Shown: in pieces, positions 8,503 through 17,567 of the stretch
Layout: every line of letters starts with the position of its first letter
Numbering within the stretch: the stretch's first letter is position 1
Source: Alcaligenes endophyticus
GTDB taxonomy: Bacteria; Pseudomonadota; Gammaproteobacteria; Burkholderiales; Burkholderiaceae_B
Direction of reading: 5' to 3'
Length of the DNA stretch: 64,000 nucleotides
Assembly: GCF_026344035.1 (NCBI RefSeq)
Contig: NZ_JAPKND010000001.1
Coordinates: forward strand, 558,001 to 622,000
The notes under the pieces: generated by a model
Database searches by the model: none
Seen by the model: the letters and a program-made list of their open reading frames with translations, nothing else
Told to the model about the DNA's origin: nothing
Position numbers and translations under genes: made by a program

Positions 8503-9492
8503 ATGAACGCACAGGCACACTTTACGCACGAGCAGGCGCTAGCCTCGGCTCAGCGCACTTTCAGTATAGAAACCGAGGCTTTACAAGCGTTGAGCTTACG
8601 TCTGGACCACAACTTTAGTTTGGCCTGCGAGTGGATTTTGCATTGCACCGGCCGCGTCGTGGTCACGGGAATCGGTAAATCAGGCCACGTAGGGCGAAAA
8701 ATAGCCGCAACCTTAGCCTCTACCGGCTCGCCTGCTTTTTTTATGCATGCCGCCGAAGCTATACATGGCGACCTAGGGATGATTACGGGCCAAGACATCG
8801 TTATTGCCATTTCCTACTCGGGCACCGCCCAAGAGCTCGTCACCTCTTTGCATACCATTAAACGTCTTGGCGCGCGTTTAATTGCCTTTACAGGCGATAG
8901 CAATTCCGAACTAGCACGCAATGCAGACCTGCACCTAAATGTTCACGTAGAACAAGAGGCTTGCCCGCTAAACCTTGCGCCTACTGCCAGCACTACTGCC
9001 TGTTTAGTGCTAGGCGACGCACTCGCCGTGGCCTGCCTCGAAGCACGTGGTTTTAGCCGCGAAGATTTTGCCCGCTCACATCCGGGCGGAGCCTTAGGCC
9101 GGCGCCTACTTACGTATGTACGCGACATTATGCGTACAGGTGACGCCCTACCCATCGTACAAGAAGACACATTGATTCCCGACGCACTATCTATTATGTC
9201 CGCCAAAGGCATGGGCATGATCATCATCAATAATGCTCAGGGACAAGCCACAGGGATTTTTACCGATGGCGACTTACGACGCTTAATTGCTCAAGTCGGT
9301 GATATTCGTCATTTACCTGTCAAAACCGGCATGACACCTGACCCTCGTAGCATTAGCCCTGATGCCTTAGCCGTGAATGCAGCACGTGTTATGGATGAGC
9401 ACCGCATACATCAAATGCTGGTAAGGGACGCAAACGGGCTATTATTAGGGGCTCTGCATATGCATGATCTTTTAGCTGCGAAGGTAATCTGA
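8503..9492 (+). CDS. kdsD: Arabinose-5-phosphate isomerase (KdsD)
   Basis: 329 residues: an N-terminal SIS sugar-isomerase domain (VTGIGKSGHVGRKIAATLASTGSPAFFMHAAEAIHGDLG, then AISYSGTAQELV) and two CBS domains after ARSHPGGALGRRLL. It converts ribulose-5-P to arabinose-5-P, the first step of Kdo synthesis for lipid A-core. The chosen ATG gives MNAQAHFTHEQALASA and the normal family length; an upstream ATG at 8425 would add 26 unconserved residues. A TACAAT box lies only 6 bases before the ATG and no Shine-Dalgarno is seen. kdsC follows 2 bp later. Confidence 0.94.
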   Translation: MNAQAHFTHEQALASAQRTFSIETEALQALSLRLDHNFSLACEWILHCTGRVVVTGIGKSGHVGRKIAATLASTGSPAFFMHAAEAIHGDLGMITGQDIVIAISYSGTAQELVTSLHTIKRLGARLIAFTGDSNSELARNADLHLNVHVEQEACPLNLAPTASTTACLVLGDALAVACLEARGFSREDFARSHPGGALGRRLLTYVRDIMRTGDALPIVQEDTLIPDALSIMSAKGMGMIIINNAQGQATGIFTDGDLRRLIAQVGDIRHLPVKTGMTPDPRSISPDALAVNAARVMDEHRIHQMLVRDANGLLLGALHMHDLLAAKVI

Positions 9493-9494
9493 CC

Positions 9495-10100
9495 ATGATG
9501 AACACCCCCTCTTCTCTCACCCATCCTGCGGAAGCCTTAATCTTAGCCAAGGTTGCCCAGGCCGTGCAGCAAAGCTTACAACGTCTGCGCTTAATGGTAT
9601 TTGACGTAGACGGGGTGCTTACTGACGGCAAGCTTTGGTACGGTGAAAACGGCGAAATATTTAAGGGCTTTCACGCCCTAGATGGCCATGGCTTGCGTTT
9701 ACTGAACGAAAGCGGCATAAAAGTGGCTATCGTGACAGGCCGTGAAAGCGCCATCGTTAGCCGACGAAGTGCTGAGCTAGGGATATCCATTGTGCACCAA
9801 GGCGTGCGTGACAAGCTCGCGCTCATTCAAGAAATTGCACAGCAGCAGCACATTACCCTGAGCGAAATAGGCTATATGGGCGATGACTTAATTGACTTAC
9901 CCACCATGCAACGAGTTGGCTTTGCAGCCAGTGTGCCCAATGCCCCCAGCTACGTCAGCCAACGGGCTCATTGGGTGTCATGCCTGCCAGGTGGGCAAGG
10001 CGCCGCGCGCGAATGCTGTGATCTTATCTTAGCCGCACGCGGACGTCTGGGCCACTATATTAATGGCCTTAGTTTAAAATCTCCCGCCGCTGCACAATAA
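9495..10100 (+). CDS. kdsC: 3-deoxy-D-manno-octulosonate-8-phosphate phosphatase (KdsC)
   Basis: 201-residue HAD phosphatase removing the phosphate of Kdo-8-P. Motif I MVFDVDGVLTDG carries the two catalytic Asp, motif II is in VAIVTGRES, and GYMGDDLIDLPTM is motif III/IV; the family is C0-type, without a cap domain, and acts as a tetramer. The N-terminus is about 30 residues longer than the catalytic core. It lies between kdsD and lptC, the standard order of this LPS block. Confidence 0.95.
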   Translation: MMNTPSSLTHPAEALILAKVAQAVQQSLQRLRLMVFDVDGVLTDGKLWYGENGEIFKGFHALDGHGLRLLNESGIKVAIVTGRESAIVSRRSAELGISIVHQGVRDKLALIQEIAQQQHITLSEIGYMGDDLIDLPTMQRVGFAASVPNAPSYVSQRAHWVSCLPGGQGAARECCDLILAARGRLGHYINGLSLKSPAAAQ

Positions 10101-10108
10101 AGTCCCTT

Positions 10109-10729
10109 ATGCGTGAAAGACTACCTTCTATCATTGCGATATTGCTGCTGGCTCTTTTAGTGCTTGCCACTAAATGGGCTGTCGACCATACGCAAAGCTC
10201 AGTAAATATGGACCCCCCACGACGTGTGACACACGAACCCGACGCCTGGGGCGATGTCTTTACTATAGTCAGCACCGACCCTGCGGGCTACGCCGCTAAC
10301 CGCTTAGAAGGCTTAAAGTTTTATCATTACCCCGACGATGACACTTACGAAATCATCGACCCTGTTGCCATCGCCAATCGTGTTGGCAACCCCATGACCA
10401 TCGCCACGTCAAACACAGCTATCGTCAGTGAAGGGGCCGAAACGATTACTATGTTGGGTAACGCACATGCGGTCCGGCTACCTTCGGACAACGACGAAAT
10501 GCTAGATGTCAAAAGCGAAGTGCTTATCATAGAGCCAGAAGCCGATCTGATTTACACCAACGAACCCGCTTTAGTCATCAACGGTAAATCCACGATGCGT
10601 GGCAAGGGTATGCGCTACGATAACCGTAACCGACAGCTACAAGTGCATGCAGCCACAGACGTTACTATCTCAGGCGAACAAACTCAGCAATCCAGGCAAC
10701 GCCAAGAAAACAAGGAACAACAACCATGA
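10109..10729 (+). CDS. lptC: LPS export system protein LptC
   Basis: 206 residues with one N-terminal membrane anchor (LPSIIAILLLALLVLATKWAV) and a periplasmic OstA-like beta-jellyroll (LEGLKFYHYPDDDTYEI ... AVRLPSDNDEMLDVKSEVLIIEPE). LptC takes LPS from the LptBFG transporter and passes it to LptA. It starts 8 bp after kdsC, and its stop overlaps the lptA start by 4 bases. The C-terminus is a Gln/Arg-rich tail. Confidence 0.9.
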   Translation: MRERLPSIIAILLLALLVLATKWAVDHTQSSVNMDPPRRVTHEPDAWGDVFTIVSTDPAGYAANRLEGLKFYHYPDDDTYEIIDPVAIANRVGNPMTIATSNTAIVSEGAETITMLGNAHAVRLPSDNDEMLDVKSEVLIIEPEADLIYTNEPALVINGKSTMRGKGMRYDNRNRQLQVHAATDVTISGEQTQQSRQRQENKEQQP

Positions 10730-11307
10730 AACGCCTACTGCCACTTTTATCCGCTACCTTATTGGCGCTGGGGGTAAGCAGTTTGTCGCTACCCGCGCAC
10801 GCACAAAGCGAACCTGAGCCCGACACCTCTATTTTGTCTGACAGTTTAAATTACGACGACGTAACCAAAAAAAGCACGTTCACTGGCAATGTCATCCTGA
10901 CACGAGGCAATTTAACCCTCTTGTCTGACGAGCTCACCGTTACCCAAGATGAAGCAGGTAATCAGCACGGATTGGCCACCATGAAGCAAAATCCGCGCGT
11001 ACGCATACGCCAAGAAGACCCCAGCAATTACGAACTAGTTACCGCAGAAGGTCTTCAGGCAAAGTACAGCGGCCAAGACGATGCCATAGAACTCATCGGA
11101 CAAGCGATTGTGAATCGCTATATTTGCGGCGAGCTACTGGATACCATGCAAGGCGAACGCATTATTTACCACCAAAAAACCAGCACCTATCAAGCCTTTG
11201 GTGGCGCCCAATCACCTATCCGTGATGGCCGCGTGCGCTCAGTGTCACGCCCTCGCAGCAAGGCCGATGCTGCTATCGCCACATGCCAACGCAAATCCAA
11301 AAACTAG
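10726..11307 (+). CDS. lptA: LPS export periplasmic bridge protein LptA
   Basis: 193 residues with a signal peptide ([20 protein letters not shown] ... AHA) and an OstA/LptA repeat fold: [40 protein letters not shown] is the characteristic opening. LptA monomers stack to form the periplasmic bridge carrying LPS to the outer membrane. The C-terminal 30 residues are basic and low-complexity. It is translationally coupled to lptC by a 4-base overlap and followed 13 bp later by lptB. Confidence 0.93.
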   Translation: MKRLLPLLSATLLALGVSSLSLPAHAQSEPEPDTSILSDSLNYDDVTKKSTFTGNVILTRGNLTLLSDELTVTQDEAGNQHGLATMKQNPRVRIRQEDPSNYELVTAEGLQAKYSGQDDAIELIGQAIVNRYICGELLDTMQGERIIYHQKTSTYQAFGGAQSPIRDGRVRSVSRPRSKADAAIATCQRKSKN

Positions 11308-11320
11308 CTCATCGCTTACC

Positions 11321-12112
11321 ATGCAACAGACCTCCCTTACCCATCACGCTGTACGCGCTCAGGCCACCCAATCAGGCAGCCTGATTGCTCAAGGTTTACG
11401 TAAAACATATGGCAAGCGCACCGTTGTGCAAGATGTTTCACTGTCCGTAGACAGCGGTGAAGTCGTTGGCCTGCTTGGGCCCAATGGCGCAGGTAAAACC
11501 ACCAGTTTTTACATGATTGTAGGCATTGTGCATGCCGATGCCGGGCGTATTAGTATCGACGGCACCCCCATCACTGCCCTGCCCATGCATAAACGGGCAC
11601 ACCTGGGGCTATCGTACCTGCCCCAAGACGCCTCAGTATTCAGGCGCCTTACCGTAGAGCAGAACATACGCGCAGTCCTTGAGCTACAACTGGATGATCG
11701 CGGACATAAACTCAAAGCGCCGGCTATCCACGAACAACTTGAGCAGCTCATCGAAGAACTGCAAATCGGCCATATCCGACGCAACAATGCCATCTCGCTA
11801 TCAGGCGGCGAACGGCGACGAGTAGAAATTGCGCGTGCCCTAGCCACTAATCCGCGCTTTATCTTGCTAGACGAACCTTTTGCCGGTGTAGACCCGATTG
11901 CCGTCATTGAAATTCAACGCATTGTGCAGTTTTTAAAAAATCGCAATATTGGCGTACTGATTACCGATCATAACGTGCGCGAAACCCTGGGTATTTGTGA
12001 TCGCGCTTACATCATTAGCGAAGGCAAGGTACTTACCAGCGGACACCCCTCCGAAATCATTCATAACGAAGCCGTGCGCCAAGTATATTTAGGCCGCGAC
12101 TTCCGTATGTAA
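11321..12112 (+). CDS. lptB: LPS export ABC transporter ATPase LptB
   Basis: 263-residue cytoplasmic ATPase powering LPS extraction with LptFG. Walker A is [11 protein letters not shown], the signature [15 protein letters not shown], Walker [14 protein letters not shown], and the switch His is in [11 protein letters not shown]. The start [17 protein letters not shown] gives ~20 residues more than E. coli LptB (241). A longer reading from 11198 would overlap lptA by 110 bases and is rejected. In most proteobacteria rpoN follows; here it does not. Confidence 0.94.
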   Translation: MQQTSLTHHAVRAQATQSGSLIAQGLRKTYGKRTVVQDVSLSVDSGEVVGLLGPNGAGKTTSFYMIVGIVHADAGRISIDGTPITALPMHKRAHLGLSYLPQDASVFRRLTVEQNIRAVLELQLDDRGHKLKAPAIHEQLEQLIEELQIGHIRRNNAISLSGGERRRVEIARALATNPRFILLDEPFAGVDPIAVIEIQRIVQFLKNRNIGVLITDHNVRETLGICDRAYIISEGKVLTSGHPSEIIHNEAVRQVYLGRDFRM

Positions 12113-12196
12113 ACAGTAGCCAAATACACTCACTAAGGGAAAGCACTAGCGACCAATTCTTTGATTAAAGTCATGTCATTTTTCTGACATATGGGT

Positions 12197-12238
12197 ATAC
12201 TGAACTTAACAAGACTACACAAGGAGCCTGTTCAGTAT
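12197..12238 (+). repeat. Inverted repeat in the hpf leader
   Basis: ATACTGAAC (12197-12205) and GTTCAGTAT (12230-12238), perfect 9-bp arms separated by 24 bases containing AAGGAGCCT. The left arm overlaps a TATACT that could be a -10 box (12196-12201). It could be a two-part operator or an RNA stem. No T-run follows, so it is not a terminator. Confidence 0.5.
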
Positions 12239-12290
12239 TCACACCGACGCCTTAAAACGTCATTGTTACATCTTCAACTGGAGAGCCCAT

Positions 12291-12617
12291 ATGAACCTTA
12301 ATATCAGTGGTCGCAACCTCGAAGTCACCCCCGCCATTCGCGATTATGTAAAAACAAAAATTGGCCGTATCAATAAGCATTTTGATAACGTTGTCGATTC
12401 CCAGGTGATGCTTTCCATCGACCGCCTACGACACAACGCAGAAATCACGGTACGCGTACCAGGCAAAGACATACATTGTGCTGCCGAAGACGAAAACCTG
12501 TATGCTGCGATTGATCTGCTAGCAGATAAAATTGATCGTCAGGTCATTAAGTACAAACAGAAAACACAGAACCATGTGCATGAGCCTCTGAAGCGTGTAG
12601 AGATCCCTGCTACCTAA
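12291..12617 (+). CDS. hpf: Ribosome hibernation-promoting factor (HPF/YfiA family, short form)
   Basis: 108 residues, MNLNISGRNLEVTPAIRDYVKTKIGRINKHF being the standard opening, followed by the beta strand ITVRVPGKDIHCAAEDENLYAAIDLLADKIDRQVIKYK. It binds the 30S subunit at the decoding site and helps to store ribosomes as 100S dimers in stationary phase. Older annotation calls it sigma-54 modulation protein because it usually follows rpoN, which is absent here. TGGAGA precedes the ATG. It has a 178-bp upstream region of its own and a terminator behind it, so it is probably a single-gene unit. Confidence 0.95.
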   Translation: MNLNISGRNLEVTPAIRDYVKTKIGRINKHFDNVVDSQVMLSIDRLRHNAEITVRVPGKDIHCAAEDENLYAAIDLLADKIDRQVIKYKQKTQNHVHEPLKRVEIPAT

Positions 12618-12648
12618 CGGACGTACTGTTTTTTTTCTGTAATAAACT

Positions 12649-12685
12649 AAGCCCCGCTACCAATAAGGACGGGGCTTTGTGTTTT
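12649..12685 (+). terminator. Intrinsic terminator after hpf
   Basis: AAGCCCCG (12649-12656) pairs with CGGGGCTT (12670-12677), loop of 13 bases, followed by TGTGTTTT. Confidence 0.75.
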
Positions 12686-12735
12686 ATGGCACACTACTGC
12701 CATTCGTCATGTGTTCAGGACCCCTGCAACCCCCC

Positions 12736-12741
12736 TATAAT
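12736..12741 (+). promoter_or_regulatory. Perfect -10 box close to the ptsN start
   Basis: TATAAT ends 7 bases before the ATG of ptsN, after the hpf terminator. The -35 region is poor (GTTCAG at 17-base spacing). If used, transcription would begin at or next to the ATG, giving a leaderless message; no Shine-Dalgarno is visible. Confidence 0.4.
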
Positions 12742-12748
12742 AGCAGTC

Positions 12749-13249
12749 ATGAATCTCCTGTCGCGCATTCTACCTCTTGCAAATATCGTACTGGATCAAG
12801 AAGCCACTAGCAAAAAGCGGGCTTTTGAGCAGGCTGGGCTAATTTTTGAAAATCAGCACGGCATCGCCCGTACTACTGTTTTCCACAGCCTCATTGCCCG
12901 TGAACGTCTAGGCTCAACCGCACTAGGTCACGGCGTTGCCGTGCCGCATGGCCGCATCAAAGATCTCAAAGAGCCCTGTGCCGTCTTTATGCGTCTTGCT
13001 GAGCCCGTTCGATTTGACCCCAGTGATGGCCGCACCGCCAGCCTGCTGTTTTTTCTACTGGTGCCAGAAACCGCCACGCAAACTCACCTAGACCTACTAG
13101 CCGAAATTGCCAGGCTCATGTCCGACCCGGAAATACGCCATCAGTTATCAAGCGAAACCGACCCCGCGCTCATACACCACATTTTGACCAATCCCCAAGC
13201 AGCTCAACCGGATGACAGTCATGTTGACAGTTCAAGAACTAGTCAGTGA
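12749..13249 (+). CDS. ptsN: PTS-Ntr enzyme IIA (PtsN)
   Basis: 166 residues of EIIA(Ntr/Fru) type. The phosphorylatable His is H67 in [11 protein letters not shown], preceded by the family block [16 protein letters not shown]. It is the end acceptor of the nitrogen-related phosphotransfer chain (PtsP - NPr/HPr - PtsN) and regulates by protein contact rather than sugar transport. The ATG at 12749 gives [16 protein letters not shown]; upstream in-frame ATG codons lie in the preceding terminator. The end overlaps the hprK start by 29 bases. Confidence 0.92.
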   Translation: MNLLSRILPLANIVLDQEATSKKRAFEQAGLIFENQHGIARTTVFHSLIARERLGSTALGHGVAVPHGRIKDLKEPCAVFMRLAEPVRFDPSDGRTASLLFFLLVPETATQTHLDLLAEIARLMSDPEIRHQLSSETDPALIHHILTNPQAAQPDDSHVDSSRTSQ

Positions 13250-14147
13250 CAACCACGACAAAATCCCCATGATATGGGCGGCGGGGAAAAACGCCAGTGA
13301 TCGCGTTATCCTCGCTAACGGCACATCGGCTGCTGACTTAATTGGCCATCTCAACCTCATTCACCCGGCCCGTATTCAGGTGTTTGGTGAAGCCGAGGTG
13401 TCCTACTACAACCGCTTTGATCTTAAACGCAAGCTGCACCATCTCGATGAGCTGCGGCAAGGTGGCGTGCCCGGCATTTTTATTGCCGACAACGAGCAGC
13501 CCCCCGATGATCTGCGAGATTTTTGCGAAAAAAATGGGGTGCCATTACTTTGCACCCCCATCGAGGCGGCTCAGCTCATTGATCTATTGCGTATTTACTT
13601 AGGTAAACGCCTGGCTCCAAAAACCACCCTGCATGGCGTCTTCATGGACGTACTAGGCATGGGAGTGTTAATTACAGGCGAATCTGGCCTAGGGAAAAGC
13701 GAACTGGCTCTTGAGCTTATTTCACGTGGGCACGGCTTGGTGGCCGATGACGCAGTCGAATTATTACGCACGGCTCCCAATATTATTGAAGGCCAGTGTC
13801 CACCTTTATTGCAAAATCTGCTCGAAGTCCGCGGTTTAGGCCTACTCGATATACGCACCATATTTGGCGAAGCCTCTGTACGGCGTAAAATGAAGCTTAA
13901 GCTCATCGTACATTTGGTGCGCAGCAATCCGGAAAACTTCGAGCGCCTGCCCCTAAAAAACGAGACCGTGGATATACTGGGTATCCCTATTATTCGCGTC
14001 ATGCTGCAAGTGGCTGCGGGCCGTAACTTAGCCGTACTGGTTGAGGCGGCGGTTCGCAATACGATATTAACCTTCCGTGGTATTGATACCATGGGCGACT
14101 TCATAGAACGCCAAGCTTTGGCCATTATGAATAATCGTAAAGACTAA
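13221..14147 (+). CDS. hprK: HPr kinase/phosphorylase
   Basis: 308 residues. The N-terminal DRTGG-like half is followed by the kinase core with a P-loop [17 protein letters not shown] and the family's second motif [19 protein letters not shown] (the HprK signature). It phosphorylates or dephosphorylates a serine of HPr in response to metabolite levels. [10 protein letters not shown] is the expected start; an in-frame ATG 9 bases earlier is less likely. It overlaps ptsN by 29 bases. HPr and enzyme I are not in the window. Confidence 0.93.
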   Translation: MLTVQELVSDNHDKIPMIWAAGKNASDRVILANGTSAADLIGHLNLIHPARIQVFGEAEVSYYNRFDLKRKLHHLDELRQGGVPGIFIADNEQPPDDLRDFCEKNGVPLLCTPIEAAQLIDLLRIYLGKRLAPKTTLHGVFMDVLGMGVLITGESGLGKSELALELISRGHGLVADDAVELLRTAPNIIEGQCPPLLQNLLEVRGLGLLDIRTIFGEASVRRKMKLKLIVHLVRSNPENFERLPLKNETVDILGIPIIRVMLQVAAGRNLAVLVEAAVRNTILTFRGIDTMGDFIERQALAIMNNRKD

Positions 14148-14217
14148 GCAGGGCCCGACATAAACCCGCAACCTACCCCAGTCATCGGTAGGTCGCACCA
14201 CGCTAAGTGATACTTCT

Positions 14218-15093
14218 ATGCTGAAAGTCGTACTGATTACCGGCATTTCCGGCTCAGGCAAATCCGTAGCACTACGCTTACTAGAAGACACAGGCTATAC
14301 CTGTGTAGACAACCTCCCTGCCCGCTTTCTGTCTGAATTCCTGGCACACTCTGTTGCTCAGGGCCAAGAACGCGTCGCTGTGGCCATCGACGTACGAGGC
14401 CTAGACGACCTACACGGTCTACCTGCCTTGATTCGTGAACTGCGCGATGAAGGCTATCCACTGCGCGTCATTTTTCTAAATGCTAGCGATCACGCGCTCA
14501 TGCAGCGCTACTCAGAATCACGCCGACGCCATCCACTAACAGAACGTCTACGCACTGACGGACGCGCCCCATCGCTGGAAGAGTGCATACGCGTAGAGCG
14601 TGAAATCACCGCCGAACTGCGCGAGCAAGAACATGTCATCGACACCACTGACCTTACCCCCGGTCAACTACGCGCTTGGGTACGTGATCTCGTTCAAGCC
14701 GACCGACTGCAACTGGTATTAACCTTCGAGTCATTCGCCTATAAGCGAGGGGTACCCGGAGACGCTGACTTGGTGTTTGATGTACGCTGCTTACCCAACC
14801 CGCATTACGACCAAGCCCTACGCCCGTTAACAGGCAAAGACGAGCCCGTGGCTCAATGGTTGCAGCAATTTGGCTCGGTAGAAAAAATGATCGATGACAT
14901 CGCCACCTTCATCCGTCGTTGGCTACCGCTTTATATGCAGGACACGCGCAACTACTTAACCGTAGCCATTGGCTGCACCGGCGGACAACATCGCTCGGTA
15001 TATGTGTGCGAACAACTGGCCATACAATTTGCCGACCACTCACCGCTACTGATACGGCATCGCAACCAGCCTGCAGTTGATCCCGTATTATGA
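14218..15093 (+). CDS. rapZ: RNase adapter protein RapZ
   Basis: 291 residues. The N-terminal P-loop ITGISGSGKSVALRLLED is followed by CVDNLPARFLSEFL and, near the C-terminus, the conserved TVAIGCTGGQHRSVYVCEQLA block that binds GlcN6P/RNA in the family. In enterobacteria RapZ hands GlmZ/GlmY RNA to RNase E and so tunes GlmS, the entry to cell-envelope sugars. No GlmZ-like RNA is seen here, so the target in this organism is open. It lies 70 bp after hprK and overlaps rlpA by 4 bases. Confidence 0.93.
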   Translation: MLKVVLITGISGSGKSVALRLLEDTGYTCVDNLPARFLSEFLAHSVAQGQERVAVAIDVRGLDDLHGLPALIRELRDEGYPLRVIFLNASDHALMQRYSESRRRHPLTERLRTDGRAPSLEECIRVEREITAELREQEHVIDTTDLTPGQLRAWVRDLVQADRLQLVLTFESFAYKRGVPGDADLVFDVRCLPNPHYDQALRPLTGKDEPVAQWLQQFGSVEKMIDDIATFIRRWLPLYMQDTRNYLTVAIGCTGGQHRSVYVCEQLAIQFADHSPLLIRHRNQPAVDPVL

Positions 15094-16157
15094 GCCTACG
15101 CCGTCGCCTTTACCTGCTTCCTGCCCTTTTACTTGCTTGCGCCATACTCGCCGCCTGCTCCAGCGGCCCGCGCAAAAGCAGCGGTGGGCGCGTCGTGACG
15201 ACACAAGGCGGCGGTTACTATAAAGACGATGGCCCGGGCAGCTCCCCTCCAAAAGACATACACCTTATCCCTAATGCAGTACCTCGCATAGAACCGTTAG
15301 CCAAAGCCAATACACGCCCCTATACCGTACTGGGCAAAAGTTTTACTCCGCTAACCGACCACCGCAGCTTTCGTCAAACCGGTACCGCTTCATGGTACGG
15401 GCGCAAATTTCACGGTCAAAAAACGGCCAATGGCGAAACCTACGATATGTACGCCATGACGGCTGCCCACCCTACCTTACCTATACCCAGCTACGCCAAG
15501 GTTTCTCGGCCAGGCTCAGGTCAGTCGGTCATCGTACGCATCAACGACAGAGGGCCATTTCATAGCTCGCGAATCATTGATTTATCGTACGTGGCGGCCG
15601 CTAAACTAGGCTTAATTGGCCCGGGAAGCGGTACGGTGGTGGTGCAAGCCATTACCCCCGACGAAATAAGAGCCGGCAACTACGGCAACAACACTGCCCC
15701 CGAGGCGCCCCCACCCAAACCTGCTGGCAATGGCTTACACCTAGAACCTGATCGCGACCAACACGGCCTTGAGGCACTAATCGCCGCCTCTGCCGTGAGC
15801 GACACGGCCCAAACCGATGATAGTTTCATTGAAGAAACCGACAATACGCCAAGCTGGAGCCGCAACCAAGAAGATCAACAGTTAGCGATCCGCCCATCTG
15901 ACAGGCCCAGTTCTACCAACGGAACCGGCATTTATCTGCAATTTGGTGCTTTTTCAGCCCCACAAAATGCCTCTAACCTTGCTTCACGCTTGAATCAGCA
16001 AATCCGCAGTATTGAAGTACGTAGTGCTGAAGTCGAGGCCGTCAACACCCTGTACCGCGTGCAAATAGGCCCTTATCCAACCCGTACCGAAGCCGTTAAC
16101 GCTGCCTTGCGCATACAACAACACACAGGCGAAAAACCCAGCTTAGCCGTACGTTAA
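15090..16157 (+). CDS. rlpA: RlpA-like septal lipoprotein with double-psi barrel and SPOR domain
   Basis: 355 residues. Lipoprotein signal peptide LLPALLLACAILAACSSG (lipobox LAAC). The RlpA barrel runs roughly 90-190: GTASWYGRKFHGQKTANGE, then YAMTAAHPTLPIPSYAKV and VRINDRGPF with the catalytic Asp, matching lytic transglycosylases of naked glycan. A disordered Pro/Asp-rich linker follows, and a SPOR domain (YLQFGAFSAPQNASNLASRL ... YRVQIGPYPTRTEA) targets it to the division septum. It is coupled to rapZ by a 4-base overlap and its stop overlaps the stop of rsmI on the other strand. Confidence 0.9.
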   Translation: MSLRRRLYLLPALLLACAILAACSSGPRKSSGGRVVTTQGGGYYKDDGPGSSPPKDIHLIPNAVPRIEPLAKANTRPYTVLGKSFTPLTDHRSFRQTGTASWYGRKFHGQKTANGETYDMYAMTAAHPTLPIPSYAKVSRPGSGQSVIVRINDRGPFHSSRIIDLSYVAAAKLGLIGPGSGTVVVQAITPDEIRAGNYGNNTAPEAPPPKPAGNGLHLEPDRDQHGLEALIAASAVSDTAQTDDSFIEETDNTPSWSRNQEDQQLAIRPSDRPSSTNGTGIYLQFGAFSAPQNASNLASRLNQQIRSIEVRSAEVEAVNTLYRVQIGPYPTRTEAVNAALRIQQHTGEKPSLAVR

Positions 16158-17068
16158 GCCTTTTGCGCCAAGGCCCAGTTATACAGCACATCACGGCTGA
16201 TGCCGCTGACCTTACTGGCCAAGCGAGCCGCATCACGCACCGACATATGTTCAAGTAACGCACGCATCCACGCCTGAGTATCGGCAGGAATGTCTTCGTC
16301 GTCTAGCGCGCTAGGCGTGGCCGGATGCAAAATCAGCACAAACTCGCCTTGCTGCCTATGGCTATCTGCTTGCAGCCACTCGACCACCTGATCCGCCGCC
16401 AAAGTGTGAATTTGTTCAAAGCGTTTACTGAGTTCACGTGCGATCGTCACCTGTCGGTCGGCACACACCAGGGCTAAGTCCTGTGCCGTATCAAGCACAC
16501 GGTGTGGTGACTCAAAAAACAGCACAGGCATGGACTGTTGTGCCCATTGCTGCAACCACTTACGACGCGCTTGCGCCTTGGAAGGGGCGAAACCCGCAAA
16601 GCAAAAAGCAGGGTTCTCGTCGCTAGTAGCGCCGCTGCCCATTAAGGCTGTAATAACCGCCGAAGCGCCGGGTATCGGCACGACTTGAAAACCCGCATCA
16701 CGCACCGCCCGCACAATACGCGCACCGGGATCACTGACCGCCGGAGCTCCAGCATCGGACACCAAGGCCACACGCTCACCTTGGTGTAGGCGCTCAATGA
16801 TGGCTTGGGCAGCCGCTGCCTCGTTGTGCCGGTGCGCTGCCATTAGGGGAGTGGCTACCCCCCAAGCCTGTAATAACTGACGGCTGGCACGCGTGTCTTC
16901 TGCGGCGATAATGTCGCAGCGCAATAAGGTTTGCCAAGCGCGCAAACTCAAATCGCCCAAGTTTCCTATAGGTGTGGCTACCACGTAAAGGCATGACGCT
17001 GGCCAACTTTGCGCCTGCACTTTTTCGCTTAATAACGCCCACGTTTCCTGCTGTCCCTGATTGCTCAT
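16154..17068 (-). CDS. rsmI: 16S rRNA (cytidine1402-2'-O)-methyltransferase RsmI
   Basis: 304 residues of the tetrapyrrole-methylase-like fold. SWPASCLYVVATPIGNLGDLSLRAWQTLLRCDIIAAEDTRASRQLL is the classic RsmI N-terminus and VALVSDAGAPAVSDPGARIVRA the SAM-binding/dimer region; FFESPHRVLDTAQDL is also typical. The ATG at 17068 has AAGGA at 7-8 bases; an ATG at 17104 would place the start on top of the yraN start. rsmI and yraN diverge from overlapping upstream DNA, as in the E. coli yraL-yraN region. Confidence 0.94.
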   Translation of the reverse strand: MSNQGQQETWALLSEKVQAQSWPASCLYVVATPIGNLGDLSLRAWQTLLRCDIIAAEDTRASRQLLQAWGVATPLMAAHRHNEAAAAQAIIERLHQGERVALVSDAGAPAVSDPGARIVRAVRDAGFQVVPIPGASAVITALMGSGATSDENPAFCFAGFAPSKAQARRKWLQQWAQQSMPVLFFESPHRVLDTAQDLALVCADRQVTIARELSKRFEQIHTLAADQVVEWLQADSHRQQGEFVLILHPATPSALDDEDIPADTQAWMRALLEHMSVRDAARLASKVSGISRDVLYNWALAQKA

Positions 17069-17102
17069 TCCCATATCCTTAACAACACGAGCCGCTCGCT
17101 TC

Positions 17103-17567
17103 ATGTCTCAGTTTGCTTTTGATGTCGCCCGCCGCGCCCAGCAAAAAGCCATACGTCGCCGCCGCGCCAAAACCGTCCTACCACGTCAATGTGTACCGCG
17201 CCTATCTGCACAACAACAGCGCGGACGCGCCGCCGAGCAACGAGCAGCACGCTATCTAACGGCGCAAGGCGTGCAAATATTGGCACAGAACCTACATACA
17301 CGCTTAGGCGAAATAGACCTACTGGCCTGGCATCATCACACTTTACTGTTTATTGAAGTGCGTTCACGCCGTAGCTCACGTTTTGGTGGGGCAATCGCCA
17401 GTGTAGATCGTAATAAGCAAGAAAAGCTCATTCGCGCCGCGCAATACTTACTCAATACACTGCCCACACAGTTAGCGTTACCGGCCTGCCCCCCTTGCCG
17501 CTTCGACGTAGTCGCCATACAAGGCGAAACCATCACTTGGATACGTCACGCATTTGTAAGCGAATAA
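17103..17567 (+). CDS. YraN/UPF0102 family endonuclease-like protein
   Basis: 154 residues. The C-terminal 100 carry the UPF0102 fold: GRAAEQRAARYLTAQGVQILAQNLHTRLGEIDLLAWHHHTLLFIEVRSR. The Glu..GEIDL..EVR pattern corresponds to the (D/E)-(D/E)xK-like site of restriction-endonuclease-fold proteins related to Holliday-junction resolvases, with R/K changes. The basic N-terminal 40 residues are less conserved. The cellular role is not established; linkage rsmI - yraN - diaA - dolP is conserved with E. coli. The start ATG lies opposite an alternative rsmI start. Confidence 0.88.
   Translation: MSQFAFDVARRAQQKAIRRRRAKTVLPRQCVPRLSAQQQRGRAAEQRAARYLTAQGVQILAQNLHTRLGEIDLLAWHHHTLLFIEVRSRRSSRFGGAIASVDRNKQEKLIRAAQYLLNTLPTQLALPACPPCRFDVVAIQGETITWIRHAFVSE

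Noticed and set aside
11198-11320. Longer N-terminus for lptB
   Set aside because: Would overlap lptA by 110 bases and adds Cys/Ala-rich residues absent from the family; the ATG at 11321 fits.
11509-11907. 132-codon open frame on minus opposite lptB
   Set aside because: Ser/Arg-rich shadow of the ABC ATPase gene with no ribosome site or recognisable domain.
13595-14125. 176-codon open frame on minus opposite hprK
   Set aside because: Low-complexity Ser/Arg/Pro-rich translation, typical of the antisense of a real gene; hprK on plus is fully conserved.
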